A stretch of 64,000 nucleotides of DNA from contig CATQJL010000223.1 in assembly GCA_958299035.1 (NCBI GenBank), forward strand, positions 69,113,006 to 69,177,005. Reading direction: 5' to 3'. Of this stretch, positions 21,038 to 32,071 are shown one piece after another. The DNA comes from Cylicocyclus nassatus. Its lineage: Eukaryota; Nematoda; Chromadorea; Rhabditida; Strongylidae. Every line of letters starts with the position of its first letter. Positions within the stretch are counted from its first letter, which is position 1. The position numbers and the translations under genes were made by a program. The notes below the pieces were generated by a model. The model saw nothing but the letters and a program-made list of their open reading frames with translations, was not told where the DNA came from and ran no database searches.

Positions 21038-21551
21038 AAAATGAACAACGGTACATCTTAAAATGAGGATCTACTTGAAGTCGCTCTGGTGGTCGACGAT
21101 GTCGGCTTGATCTAGTTGGAATCAGTGACGTGGTTGAAGTTGCTTGGTGTTCAGCGATGTTCATGCCATTGTCCATTTGGCCTTCTTCAAGACGTGTGGT
21201 AGAGGCTGGATCACGACGGCGCTCCATTCTTCCACTGCGCATCTGATTCGCATGTCGTCTTCATAGCTGGTTGTCTTCCGTAAGCACATCGTACACGCCT
21301 TCTCCGTAGCGTTTCTTCACACGAGCTGCAATCCATTTTTCGCATCCCAAGCGAAAATCACGTACCCACACGGCTTCTTGTGGCTGGAACGCTCTCTTTC
21401 GTGCTCCATGGTGGCGGTTGAACTGCTTTTCCATGTTTTCGTTGCCCATTCCTTCTTCTTTGGAGTCTTCATTCAGCAGCGACAGCGGTGTCCTTATCTG
21501 ACGTCCCAGGAGCGCTCGGCAGGCGAACGCTGTCCCGGAGCAGTTGTACAA
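21036..21551 (-). pseudogene. Integrase C-terminal region and pol tail
   Basis: Two minus-strand frames (21,551-21,261 and 21,242-21,036) contain the end of pol. The first has the region after the catalytic core (GTAFACRALLGRQIRTPL) and then a GPY/F-like chromatin-side domain ending in WIAARVKKRYGEGVYDV. The second is the Arg/Pro-rich tail with HRRPPERLQVDP, which in this family normally ends pol a few bases before the 3' LTR, as here. A short gap with a frame change separates them. Confidence 0.75.
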
Positions 21552-21772
21552 GGGGATCGTCGATAAGACTGTAGAAACTCCGCAAGCTTCTCTGCCGTTC
21601 CTCCCTCCTTAGTTTTCTGTAAGGTCCTTTCGAAGATATCCACGAACCTTTCCGCTTGTCCATTTGATTGCGGATGGAACGGTGGTGAACGCATATGCTT
21701 GATTCCTCGCTCTTCACAGAAATCTTGGAACTCCTTTGCTATGGACTGCGTCCCATTGTCCGACACGATCAC
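21494..21772 (-). pseudogene. Integrase catalytic core, second half
   Basis: The frame contains the second catalytic Asp in VIVSDNGTQS and the catalytic Glu in HPQSNGQAERFV, which belong to the D,D-35-E centre. The first Asp is in the preceding frame (21,803-23,083), so a frameshift near 21,780-21,800 splits the core. The role in a live element is insertion of the cDNA. Confidence 0.88.
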
Positions 21773-21802
21773 TTGCGGATTTCCAAATCGAGCGAATAGA
21801 GA

Positions 21803-23083
21803 TCAGAGTTCTCTTAGGGTAGCTGTAGTTGACGATGAAGGCATCTCAAATACTTCTGGCCAAAACGAGTAAGCGTCAACTACGACGAGATACATCTTGC
21901 CATTCAGCGGCCCTGCATAGTCAATGTAAAGTCGATTCCATGGTTTGTCTTCCACTTTCCATGAATGCAGCAACGTCTTCACTGGCATTTTGGAGGCTTC
22001 TTGACAATCCCTACAGCGGCGCACTGAGTCTTCAATTTCTCTGTTAATGCCCATCCAATATGCGAATCCTCTCGCGAGCATCTTCACCCTTGTCATACCA
22101 GGGTGTCCCTCGTGTAACTGCTTCAGAACCGCCTGTCTCAGCGAAGCTGGAATGACTATTCTGTGAACGAAGTACAAACATCCGTTTTGCACTGATAAAT
22201 GCTCCCTCAGTGCTCTCCAATTTCGGACTTCTTCTTTCGGCTTGAACGGCCATGCTCCTGATTGCAGCATTCGTATGGCCTGCGCAATGGTTTCGTTCTT
22301 ACGAGGTTCTTCTTCAATCTTCCTCCGGGTTACTGGTAACGCTCGTACAGCAGCGGCTTGAACAGCTCGCACCTCTTCTTCTACCTTCGCTATGACAACG
22401 TCTTCGGTTTGAAATGGCCTTGGTGGGATCAGTCGAGACAGTGCATCGGCTTGTCCAAATTCGGTTGTCTTGCGGTGCTCCAGGTCGAAATCGTATGCGA
22501 GTAGAATGAGTTTCGATCGTTGCAACCTGTTCGCTGTGTACACAGGCACCATCTTTTTGGGTCCAAAGATGTGCAGTAACGGTTTGTGATCGGTGAGTAA
22601 TTTGAATCGGCGTCCGTATATGTACCGATGGAACTTACGGACTGCGAAAACCAATGCTAGTCCTTCCTTTTCAATTTGTCCGTAGTTCTTTTCGGCGGCT
22701 GTGAGGCTTCGGCTTGCATGGCAGATAGCCTTTTCTGCCCCATCTGGCATCTTGTGCAGAATAACAGCCCCGATTTCGTAGTCCGACGCGTCCGCAGCTA
22801 CCACTATCTCTAAGTCAGGATCGAAATGTGTGAGGAGTAAATCGAAGGCTAAGACTTCTTTGGCACGCTTGAATGCGTTTTGGCATTCCTCCGTCCATTC
22901 GAACTTTGCGTCCTTTTTGAGCAATGCGTCCAAGGGTGCTCTAAGCTGGCGCATCTCGGCTACGAAAAATCCATAGTAGTTGATCATCCCGAGGAATGAT
23001 CGAACATCCGCTATGTTCTTCGGCGCTGGCATTGCTGAATAACTTAATCTTCTTTGGATCCGGTCGGCGTCCGTTTTTGTCAA
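21803..23083 (-). pseudogene. Pol fragment: RT connection, RNase H and integrase N-terminus
   Basis: The longest pol frame, 426 residues. It starts in the RT thumb (ADVRSFLGMINYYGFFV, about residues 24-40). It then has RNase H with the first catalytic Asp in VAADASDYEIG (about 90-100), a conserved Glu in IEKEGLALVFAV and a further acidic site in LTDHKPLL. The integrase zinc domain follows with HEGHP...CRDCQ (HHCC type), then the start of the core at DYAGPLNGKMYLVVVDAYS with its first catalytic Asp. The frame stops just before the rest of the core. The upstream RT palm is in another frame (22,941-23,393), so translation could not run through. Confidence 0.93.
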
Positions 23084-23393
23084 TGATGCAACCTAAGTGA
23101 CAAATCTCTGGCATGAGAAAGTTGCATTTTTCCAACCTGATGTAAAATCCGTAATCCTTGGTTCTCTTAAACAAGGCTTCCAGATTCTGGCGGTGTTCCT
23201 CATAACTCCTCCCCGTGATGATGATGTCGTCAAGATAAGCGGCTACTCCATCAAGTCCGCTTATCATGGAATCCTTGATCTGTTGAAATATGCCTGGTGC
23301 CGATTTCACTCCGAATGGCAATCGATTGTAGCGATATAATCCTTTGTGTGTATTGATAGTGAGCATTTTTCTTGATGCTTCCTCGACTTCCAC
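22941..23393 (-). pseudogene. Reverse transcriptase palm with YLDD box
   Basis: The frame has LYRYNRLPFGVKSAPGIFQQ (conserved region before the active site) followed by GVAAYLDDIIITG, the RT catalytic box of form Y-x-D-D, and then the region up to the thumb. It overlaps the RNase H frame by about 140 bp in a different phase, so a frameshift lies near 23,050-23,080. The fingers region is in the frame ending at 23,411. Confidence 0.93.
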
Positions 23394-23410
23394 TTGTAAA
23401 TAGGCTTCGG

Positions 23411-23920
23411 CTAGGTCGAGTTGAGTGAAAAGAGGCCTCCATTGAGCTTTGTAAACACGTCCTCCGCAGTGGGCAATGGATGCTGATGCAGCTGCAATGC
23501 ATCGTTAAGTCCTGTCAAGAAGTCGGCGCATAAACGGATTTTGCCATTTTTCTTCTTGACGGCGACTATCGGCGCGGCCCACTCTGAGTGTTCTACAGTA
23601 GAAATAACTCCTTTGGCAATTAGCCGATTAATTTCTGCCTCCAGTTCCGGTGCCGTGGCGTATGGAACTGGCCTCTTCTTCTTGAAGACTGGCAAAGCAT
23701 CGCTCTTCAAGACTAACTTGGCCTTACTTTTCGTGCACTTCCCCAAGTCGCTATTGAAGAATTCCGCATATTTCCTCTTCAAATCCGCGACAACTTCGGC
23801 TCGAAGTTTCTTCTCGCTAGTCACCTTCCTGCAGTTGTGGTTGTCCTTCAGCTTCTTGTACGCCGGTAACTGGATGCACCATTCTAGTCTCAGCAGATTC
23901 GAGCCGCGGTGACGTAGCAT
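23411..23920 (-). pseudogene. Reverse transcriptase fingers and protease-RT linker
   Basis: Residues about 85-150 carry the N-terminal RT signature: LIAKGVISTVEHSEWAAPIV, then KKNGKIRLCADF, then HPLPTAEDVFTKLNGG. The catalytic Asp of motif A should follow directly, but the frame is lost here and homology resumes in the frame from 23,393. The first 80 residues are the Lys/Ala-rich linker after protease. Confidence 0.88.
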
Positions 23921-24632
23921 ATTCCGTTTCCATGAACGTTTTTCCCTGTAACTCGATCTTTGACCTCAAAATCGGTCGAAAATTTACCGTCGATCTGCAT
24001 CGGCGTCCGTCGACGGTTTTCACGGGCCACACACAGGGTTCCAGAGCAGGGGACCCCATCCTCTTCCAGGCACTTCGCGAAATCAGGGTTATATCCGCAC
24101 CTGTGTCCAGCTGTAGCTTGAGGAAACATCCTCTGATTATTACGTCGATATAAGTCCGCGCCTTCTCGGCGTCGAAAACGACCACATTTTTGCACTGTCG
24201 CCTGCGGCTCACATGGGCTCCCGTCTTCCGCCGCTTCTTCTGACTATTGTCATTTTGTGGACAATCTCTTGTGAAATGTGGTCCTCCGCATATGAAGCAA
24301 TTTACCTTTTTCTTCCATACAGCATGGACGTCGCGAGTGCCTTCCATGTCCGTATTGTTGACTTTCAAGGCAGTTAAATTTCCGCAATCTGTGACTAGGT
24401 CTTCGATTGTTAACGGTGCTTCGTCTTTGTGAGCGTCCAGTCGACGAATCATCCGAAGGCGAACTTCCCTGAGTGAGGGATCTTGAAGATTTGCTACAAA
24501 TTGCAGCGTCTTCATTGCCGTGTAATCCAGCTCCTTGAGCCGAGCGTCTTCGTCCATCCGCTTGATAGTGTTAGGTATTCGCGAAATGGTACGCACGTTG
24601 GTGTAAGCGGCGGACAGGCTATCCTCAGGCAT
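23817..24632 (-). pseudogene. Gag C-terminus with zinc knuckle and aspartic protease
   Basis: The frame has 271 residues. Around residue 115 it carries a zinc knuckle of form C-x2-C-x3-H-x4-C (CFICGGPHFTRDC), which in the family binds RNA, then a basic patch (KKRRKTGAHVSRRRQ). The retroviral-type aspartic protease follows, with its active site in LQLDTGADITLIS and the substrate flap region after it. The upstream gag continues in another frame (24,784-24,512), so one break separates gag halves. Downstream the reading passes toward RT. Confidence 0.88.
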
Positions 24633-25360
24633 TCGTACCTTCTCCTGATGAGGGTCTTCTTAGAGGCGAATAGCTTCTGAAGATTCGCGATGGTGCTGTC
24701 GAAGTCCAAGTCATGTGGTATCGCAGGCAAGACCTCATCAGCACACTTCCTGTACGCTTCTTCGTCCAACTTCATGAGGATCAAGTCGCGCTTCTTTTGA
24801 TCCGGCAGCTGGGCGTCGTTAATGATAGGTCCATACCTGCCGTACTAGTATGCAAACGTATTACCTGTCTCCTCGTTCGAGACAAATCGTTGCACTTCCT
24901 TGCTCAGCTGATCGTACTGATCTTTGCTGGCATCCTGAACGGCTCCCTGCTTACTGGCTAAGGTGGATTAGCTCCTTCATCTGCTGCTGCTGAGCTGCAA
25001 TTGCATCTGCTGCTCCTGTTGAAGTTGCCTTTGCAGCTTCATCTCCTCCTGTTGAATTCGCATTTGATCGACATGACCGACAGGACCTTCTCCATAGAGT
25101 CATGGCCATGCCGCTATTCACTGGCTTTCGGCATGGTAGAACTCTTCAGTCTTCTGCTAAATCAGATTCCTAGCAACGCTTACTTGCTGGCTGTCCTCGA
25201 CCGTTAACAGCTTCCTCCCAGCTTGAACTGAGCTGCAACACTTCTTCTTGTGTTTGATTGGAAGACTGCTGGTCCTTGGTCGGGCTGCTGGTCCTCGGTC
25301 GGTGAAGCTTCTTCTGGTCCTTGGTCGGTGGAGGTCTTCTTGTCCTTGATCCTGATCGCC
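24512..25360 (-). pseudogene. Gag N-terminal and matrix/capsid-like region (degraded)
   Basis: The stretch between the PBS and the zinc-knuckle frame. The clearest piece is the frame 24,784-24,512 (DSTIANLQKLFASKKTLIRR), typical of gag just before the knuckle in this family. Further upstream, 25,000-25,100 encodes a Gln-rich run in reverse (many CTG/CAG triplets). The piece 25,410-25,170 is rich in DQ, SP and T and may hold the start of gag. Several stops and frame changes occur, so the start codon cannot be chosen. Confidence 0.6.
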
Positions 25361-25363
25361 AGT
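25342..25363 (-). other. Primer-binding site region
   Basis: Directly inside the 5' LTR the minus strand reads TGGCGATCAGGATCAAGG. The leading TGG complements the CCA end of a tRNA, and the position next to the LTR end fits. I do not assign the tRNA. Confidence 0.55.
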
Positions 25364-25582
25364 TGTTTTGGAACGCGTTGAGCCGTCGACGATTTATTAG
25401 AAAAACACAAACATTCCCCTTATACACATAAGCGTATATGCCACGGGTTCACTAGGATCAATGCAATAACAACACGTAAACATAATCAAGGTGCGGCGGG
25501 TACGCCGCAGCCGTCTAGGTCACCTCAGCCTTAGCTATCAATAATGAGCGAGTTCTAGTTCACACTGAACAGCTCTACAACA
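25364..25582 (-). repeat. 5' LTR of the Ty3/gypsy element
   Basis: 219 bp with ends TGTT...AACA, matching the LTR at 20,802-21,027. Differences are scattered substitutions and the short indel near the U5-side edge. Enough differences have built up to show that the copy is not brand-new. Confidence 0.85.
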
Positions 25583-25584
25583 GC

Positions 25585-25988
25585 TTTAATGCTCATAATT
25601 TTTTTTAAAACCGAGTTGGAGGTCCGTAGGGTTCGATTTTGGCCTCAATTTTACATAAATGGCACTTAAACAGACCCTCGGTGGTCCTTTTGTAGAGCTT
25701 GATCTGCTCTATCAAATGATACCTCGAGTGGGGCAACCTAATACCTAATATAAACGAGGCACGCTAGAAAAGAAGTATGTGCTTATAGAGAATCAGAGTT
25801 ACAAAAAAATTCCCGAGCGTTGCGTACAGAGCATAACAGTTGCTAGCTCGCATTGCCTATCTATCGATCGGTCAGAGTAAGACCGACGAGGTACTCGAAT
25901 TCAACTCGTGTTGCATAATTTCAGCTCACAAAATGTTGAATACAGGGTCAGGTCACGTTATCGACAACTGCTGTTCAATTTAGGATAC
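25585..25988. other. Unassigned sequence with MITE-like fragment
   Basis: GTAGAGCTTGATCTGCTCTATCAAATG at 25,691, written here as GTAGAGCTTGATC then TGCTCTATCAAATG, matches the motif found inside the foldback elements at 48.9-64 kb. No ends are visible. The rest is unassigned. Confidence 0.35.
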
Positions 25989-25989
25989 A

Positions 25990-26660
25990 AGCAAAGCAAT
26001 GACGGTTTCAGGATTTAGACGGAAAACTTTTTGAGATACTTCATCCCGTGACCCAAACATTTTGGAGAAAGAAAGCGTGGCGGCTTCTATGCCTCCAAAA
26101 GAATTTACAAGGCTAATTTGAATATTGAAAAATTTCAAAAATATTTCAGTTATTCCCAAGAAAAAATGAGATACTTGCACATTTTATGTAAACACTAGAA
26201 ATCCACATCCAATATTGCGATCGTCTTTATTGTTATCTTCTATCTAATGTTTCCTTAATGGGCTCAGGCGATTATGCCGTTTTTTGCTACTGGATACTCA
26301 TTAGCACGCATTGAACTAATGAGATCTCACTTATGTTGAAAGCCTTATACGTTTGACATTTCATTTAGTAGAGACCATACCGCACTCGGAGCAGACACCG
26401 TTTTCCCTTCTACACATTTTGTCTTAGGGTACAGCGCAGTTTGCTGTATAGCCTTTTACTGATCAACTATCGCTTGATGTTGTGCTGTGGGACAATCACT
26501 AGAATAACATCTTTAGTTGGGCTTACACTAAGCATTAGCTTTTAAATTGCTGACTGCATTGAACACTCTTAGAAACGGAAAACACAAGGCTTTCCTGTTC
26601 ATATTCGCATAAAGTAGCATGGAGGCAGTATTTGAATTTGGTTGGTAGTTCGGATGTTAT
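25990..26660 (-). repeat. Repeat R3, partial copy of repeat R1 (15.2-16.1 kb)
   Basis: Reverse-complement homology to R1, running from the CCAAACATTTTGGAGAAAG side through AGTAGAGACCATACCGCACT to the CATATTCGCATAAAGTAGC side. It lacks the MITE found at 15,478-15,767 and so serves as its empty site. It abuts R2 in the same orientation. R2 in turn lacks the stretch 26,350-26,580. Confidence 0.75.
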
Positions 26661-26667
26661 AGCCTTA

Positions 26668-29250
26668 GCTTCTAAGGCTCTTCAACTTTACATAGATTTG
26701 ATTTCATCTGAAAAGGCCACTTCGACTGAGCATGCTTTCCTTGCGAGAGGCTGGCGATAATGGCAGTAAGTCAAATTCATCGTATATTTTGAACAAGCGA
26801 TCTTGAGCTTTTGATATAGTAGTTCCTTCCTATCAAGCCAACGATCACATTGCGGGTCAAAATGTCGCTTCGGAATCGAGAATACCTCTCTGGGATAAGG
26901 AAAAGGCACGAGTACCTCCAAATCGGCATCGCTCCCCTCCAATAAAGCCCGCCCATCGTGCCAGCCTGCTCAGCATCACCGTTTGTCCCGGCAACCTCGA
27001 GGGTGCTCCTAAACGGGTTGTGGGGTTTTCGCGAATCGCCTTAAAATTCAGAAACAAGGACATGATAAGGCTCAGGAAAGACAAAAACATGCATAGAGTG
27101 TTTGGGTGCTTTTAAGAATGATATCAAGTTGATGTGTTCAGAATTGTGTCATGACGCAAAATATGAGCTGTAAGTCCCACAATTTCCTAAGAGGATACTT
27201 CGAACTTAGTAGAAGAGATCCTATGTGTTTGCTAATTCTAAAAAATTGAAGCTACACTATATGGCCTTTAACTGACTGAGTTGCACCATACGTAGCCGCA
27301 TTCTTTTTAGTTTTTTAACTGATATCGTAAAGCGCTTGCCACAATACGTACATGCAAAAGAGTTAACTCCACAAAAGTGTTTGTATGATTTTCCATTGAA
27401 AGTGGATTGGCAAAACGGACCCCTCTCGGATTTCATTACGCCATAAACTATCAACATACAGAACCCTTTTTAAGCATTTGCCAATTCAAAGAAATCTTAT
27501 ATAATTCTAACAGCTTGTGTACTAGAAAATACACGGAAGTTCATCTGACCATTCAACTTTTCAAGTTCCTGGAGCTATCACATTTTGATAAAGCGTTGGT
27601 AAAATGAATGTTACGATACATTTGCAAAGCAGTGGCGGTCCCAGAATTGGCTACGAGCCATCCGCGCCCAAATTTTGTGCCTCTTAAAGAGTCTTCGGTG
27701 CTAAAGTGGCACGGCGCTATAGCAGGGGGTGAGGGGGTGGGAATGGCGGATACCTGACTCGATGCCATAAGTAGCACTGTGACTGAAATATTATGATGGG
27801 AGCTGAGTCTTGCACTGTTTAACGTCGCTTCGCGGGGCCGTCTCGGGAAAAATCTTAATTCCGGTATTTATCAATCTTATATATAAAGCTGAATGTCTGT
27901 TTGTCTGTATGTCTGTACGTATGTTCCGAATAGAAAATTCCATTTCTGAACCGATCTGGACCAAACTTGGCACACATACACTTCGAGCCCCGGCGGGTGT
28001 CGTAGGCTAGTTTTCGTCATCGATCGATATCGATTTTATCGATTTTTTTTGCAAAATTTGAGCTACGGGGCTGGGAGCTGGCACAGGGGAGTAATCGAGC
28101 ATGCTGATTACGAATATAATAATGACAGGGCCGGGCGGAGCCGGGTAAGTCAACTAGTCTCTTATATGGAAAGAGGTTCCTGTACAGGTTACAGCTCGTG
28201 TGGGCGCGGGCATTGGCGCCCGCGATATATGAAGTGAAGCTGGTAGTCGGGCAACTGTCTTTTGGAAAATACGGTCATCTGGCAAGTTGTTTAGCCACGT
28301 CAGGCATGGCAGCTGCCGTGGTGCCCGATCTCAACAGGTTAGGTTCTGCTGCTCGTTTGGGCCACGCGCCCCAAACTTTTACAAATCAATGGGACGGCGC
28401 TCTCGCCTATCCGGGCACTCATCAATAAGGCCCGAACAAAGAATGGGATATCAATGAATACCGCCCCAGAATTTCAGTTAGACGAAAAAACATTTTAAAA
28501 TGTTTCCTAAAGTTTTTAGCCCCGTGACCTAAACATTTTGGAGAAAGGAAGCATGGCGGCCTCCACGCCTCCAAAAACTTTTACGAGGCTAATTTGGGTA
28601 TTAGAGATTTTCTAAAATTATTCCATTTATTCCCAAGTAATAACAAGCCACTTGCACATCTTATGTAAACAGTAGAAATCCACGACCAATATTGAAATCT
28701 TCTTTACTGTTATCTTCTATCTAATGTTTCCTTAATGGGCTCAGACAATTATGCCGTTTTTTGCTAGTGGATACTCAATAACACGCACTGAAACTAATGA
28801 GATCTCACTTATGTTGAAAGCCTTAAGAACAGAAAATACAAGGCTTTCCTGCTCATATTCGTATAAAGAAGCATGGTGCCAGTAATTGAATTTGGTTGGT
28901 AGTTCAGATGCCATTTTGTAATTTTTTTCTCCCCTCCGCTGCAAACAACGCTGTCATGAACACGTCACCAATGACTGAATGATTTATAAAAGTTGGATGA
29001 ACGGATGTGGCGTGTATAATGATTATTTTCCGCAGCTTTTTTCCAATACCACTCAACATGTACCGCACCGCTAGCCAACAACATCTGCGTATTGCTGTAA
29101 GGTGACCAGTGTCTATTCATCAACAAACCCATTGGGTAAGATCGGTATTTATAAGTGCTCGCTGGGTTCGCTAACCTATTCACGTCAGCGAAGTGTGATT
29201 CCTTTCGGGCTCCCTTTGACCCTTCTCGGCTTGGTACAACAGATAGAAGG
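26668..29250 (-). repeat. Repeat R2, inverted copy of repeat R1
   Basis: Reverse complement of 14,886-17,590 over its whole length, with a Helitron inserted at 27,875-28,157 and a deletion relative to R1 near 28,825. The minus-strand frames 26,688-26,942, 26,857-27,090 and 27,257-27,457 show no domain I trust. R2 passes on its outer side into 29,215-29,507, which matches the foldback arms at 10.7-11.0 and 14.1-14.36 kb, so repeat and arm are parts of one larger unit. Confidence 0.8.
27875..28157 (+). mobile_element. Short non-autonomous Helitron with proven empty site
   Basis: Starts TCTTATATATAAAGCTG after A and ends GGTAAGTCAACTAG before T. The matching place in repeat R1 (reverse of 16,430-16,455) reads TATCAATCTCCTATATGG without it, so the insertion point is exactly between A and T with no duplication. 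That is direct evidence for Helitron-type insertion. It carries one copy of the block that is doubled and inverted in the elements at 1,037 and 38,424, and a GCCGGGCGGAGCCGGG hairpin 3' end. Confidence 0.92.
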
Positions 29251-29507
29251 ATAGATAGAATGGTTCTTTAGCTTTTTGCCACGAAACCAGTGCACATTAA
29301 ACACTTTATTTCGACAAAAGAGGCAACGCCGACAAAAAGGAGTGAGATCAAAGCGATGAAGGATAGGTAAGGTATAAACAATAGAACTATTCAAAGCTAG
29401 AAAAATTCCTCCGATCGCTCAGCGCCGCTCTATTTATCCCTGAAAAACGCGACCAAACGGTCGCTTGGCGGTCCTCTCGTGTATCGTCACCTCTGATCTT
29501 CACGACA
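29215..29507 (-). repeat. Fourth copy of the foldback arm
   Basis: TCCGATCGCTCAGCGCCGCT, AAACGGTCGCTTGGCGGTC and GCCACGAAACCAG align with 10,745-10,980 and, inverted, with 14,150-14,340. The similarity ends near the hairpin at 29,528. Confidence 0.7.
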
Positions 29508-29527
29508 TGCTCTCCCCTTCGGGGAAA

Positions 29528-29573
29528 ATCTGATTCTCCTCACATTTCTCAAGAAATGTGAGGAGAATCAGAT
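29528..29573. repeat. Perfect 22-bp inverted repeat with 2-nt loop
   Basis: 29,528-29,549 and 29,552-29,573 are exact reverse complements (ATCTGATTCTCCTCAC... and ...GTGAGGAGAATCAGAT) around CA. Just before it is a second short palindrome, CCCCTTCGGGG. It sits at the end of the arm repeat. Confidence 0.9.
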
Positions 29574-29574
29574 A

Positions 29575-30280
29575 CTGGCTGTTGAAGGTTGCAGCATGAA
29601 GGTAAAACGATAAATTTTCTTCCAATGAAATAGTCATCAAAATGAATCAAAAACATCGCAGTTTTCGAAAAACCACATATTGTTATTTCATCTGCAAAAG
29701 ACGTAAATAATTGTAATCGTTCTTGCTTATTAGTACTTATCAGCAGGCTTCATATATTTAATGATCTACGCAATCTGTCGATAAAGACCTATAGAAACTA
29801 AGTTTGCCGAGTTGCGCCTCTCAAAGACCTCTACTCACAACAAAAAACATTGTTAATACTAATTGAGCTCTCCATCCCGTCTCCGCAAAATATTTGAAGA
29901 CCTTAGATTGACGCAAAAATTCATTAAGGCAAACGGCACGCTGGTTACAGTAATCATAACAAAGTCACTGTTTCAACGGTGAAAATCCTCAGGTAAATTT
30001 CGGAGAATACGAGTTAGTGTGACATGTCGTAAAATTAAGTGGTAAACCCCGCCTTAGGCCAGATGATATCCCTTGAAGCCCTTATTTCACATTCGTCAGT
30101 TGAAATGTCGACAACCCATCTTTCAATGCTTTAGAATACTGGCCAGTCACCTGCCGCAACGACTTTTCTGCGCTGCCATAAGTTGAGAATGGATCAGGTG
30201 GTGAACTGCAATCAGGGTCAAGCGTGTTGATGCGATCGGAGACCCCATTTACGATCCCCTCTTGAAGGTACCCATCCGTA
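29575..30280. other. Unassigned sequence
   Basis: No gene or element border recognised. Confidence 0.3.
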
Positions 30281-30285
30281 CGACC

Positions 30286-30365
30286 CCCGCCCCATCTACC
30301 CCCCCTCTTCCCCCTCTTCCCCCTTCTTCCCCCTCCCCCCCCATCTACCCCCTTACCTCCCCTGC
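30286..30365. repeat. C/CT-rich low-complexity tract
   Basis: About 80 bp almost purely pyrimidine, with repeated runs of CCCCC and CTTCC. The minus strand could form G-quadruplexes or triplex DNA. The minus-strand frame across it (Gly/Arg-rich) is an artefact of composition. Confidence 0.8.
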
Positions 30366-30399
30366 CCACATTCTCCGCTGCATAAACGAATGTCACTCT

Positions 30400-30945
30400 C
30401 AAAAAAACACCTGCTGCGGACTTCAGTGAGGTTTCGGAAGCAGAATTTCTAGGCCAACGGATGTGTGCTCAGCATCTGTAGCACACATACACACCATTGA
30501 TAATGTTTGAGATTCTGCATGTTTTTTTTTGAATTTTCAGGCATACTTCAGGCCAGCAAATTCGGTCCCCGTATGCGATACAAATTTTTGCACGCAGAAA
30601 GAAATGACATTTTTGAACCACAAAAAATGTTTTCGAATAAGAAGCTTACTTCCCACCTCTTGCACAGTTTTTCCTGCGAAAAAAACCGCTTTAGTGCCAC
30701 CCAGAACGATGTCAAAAACGTGCATGGGCACGGTAGTTTGAAAATTCGTATCTAAGGCCAGAAAAAGACTTACAGGGAAAGGATACTTGGTGACCGTGGC
30801 TTTTTGGAATGAAACGTTCACCGCTATGTGCATCTTGAAGCGCTGATAATCTGCTTTCAATATCTGCTGTGCGCTCTTCTCTCTTCGCTCGGAAGTTGTG
30901 AACATTAATTTTGTCCAAAATTTGCACTGTTTTTGATGCAGGATT
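30400..30945 (+). repeat. Paralog of the flanks of the 31.7-35.4 kb element (empty site)
   Basis: GACTTCAGTGAGGTTTCGG followed directly by AATTTCTAGGCCAA corresponds to 31,728-31,747 joined to 35,408-35,430. The match continues through TTTGAGATTCTG, CAGCAAATTCGGTCCC and AAGAAGCTTACTTC to the region near 35,630. Short frames on both strands exist, but none has a domain. This could be duplicated host or older repeat DNA. Confidence 0.65.
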
Positions 30946-30949
30946 CACC

Positions 30950-31745
30950 AGAAATGTCGGAATGTTCGCTTACGCACTACAAAAGAGCGTACAGACAAAG
31001 TAAAGCTTTACGTTAAGCTCAGGAAAGCTGTCACCGATACATCAGAATCTAAAAAGCCTTGATACTCACGATTTTGACTGCCTAAATCTCGCAAAATCAA
31101 TACGGAAAAAAGTCCATAAATTTGTTTAAGGAGTTGAACAGCAGATAGTGAACATAGATTCAGACAGCGTTCCAAGACGCACCTAATGGTATACATCTCG
31201 TTGCAAAAAACCACGGTCACCAAGTATCCTCCCCTCGTTGGAGGCTGCAATGAACAGGTTCTGTATCATAAAAAGTTTCAGCCTTTGAGGAGCAGTGAGC
31301 TCGAAAAAATGTAGATGCGATGCGACTCTCGCAAATTTAGATGCGATCCTAAGAAGCAAAAACTGGATTTTTGAGCTTAAAATTTATTAACTTATCAGAG
31401 AAGTTACAAAACAGCCTGCAATTTTTATGAGGCAAAGAAGGAGGATGGCCTCATGTTGCAGCAAAATTGCAGCCAACAAGCTTCGATAGCTCCGAAAAAA
31501 ATTAGATGCGACCCAGATACGACCCCCCTTTTCTGATTTTTTGCTACCATACATAAAATCATAAGAAAATCCACAATACAAATTAACAGCAGATGTCGCG
31601 CAGTAATAGTAGGACTTATCTAAAGTATAATAAATTGTAAGGGCCGTATAAATGGCATTACAAAAAGATTTACGAATTATTGATGGTCATCGTTGATCTA
31701 TACGTGCGCTTTTGTCGAGTGTGTGTGACTTCAGTGATGCTTCGG
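30950..31745. other. Mostly unassigned sequence with repeat fragment
   Basis: 31,150-31,240 belongs to the same dispersed family as 620-760 and 2,000-2,160 (CGGTCACCAAGTATCC). The remainder is not assigned. Confidence 0.35.
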
Positions 31746-32071
31746 AACCAGTAGCCGTATTCATCAACAAACCCTGAGGTTAAATTTTACCTTGAGAGCA
31801 CGCCTCAAGGTAGATTTTAACCTCAAGGTAACTTTGCTATTCACAAATCTACCTTGAGGTTAAAATCTACCTGGTAGTCAGCAGAGCACTCACTGACGTT
31901 TAACATGCCATGACGTATCAGCGGTGCATGAAATCTTCTACTGCTAGTGGTTTTCCGACTGCCACGTTGATATTGCCGTATATCTTGTAGGTGCACGTTA
32001 CCATGTTTTGGCGGGAAAGTCTTCTGAGGAACTAAGCGATCATGTTTCAACATGATAGGACAATTAATATA

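Larger units (their letters stand above)
20802..25582 (-). mobile_element. Ty3/gypsy LTR retrotransposon, both LTRs present, coding region broken
   Basis: Reading on the minus strand: 5' LTR (25,582-25,364), primer-binding site, gag with zinc knuckle, protease, reverse transcriptase, RNase H, integrase, purine tract, 3' LTR (21,027-20,802). The RT-RNaseH-integrase order is that of Ty3/gypsy. The protein style (single CCHC knuckle CFICGGPHFTRDC, integrase tail with Arg-rich HRRPPERLQVDP) is that of the group annotated as K02A2.6-like in animals. At least four frame breaks make it non-functional. I found no convincing 5-bp target duplication: the left flank is GGCAC, the right flank GCTTT. Confidence 0.93.

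Noticed and set aside
27257..27457. A possible zinc finger (CTYCGKRF)
   Set aside because: Only the Cys pair is present, with no His pair at the right spacing, and the homologous place in repeat R1 (about 16,915-17,100) is not open.
30082..30402. A Gly/Arg-rich 106-residue frame
   Set aside because: It is a translation of the C/CT-rich tract at 30,286-30,365.
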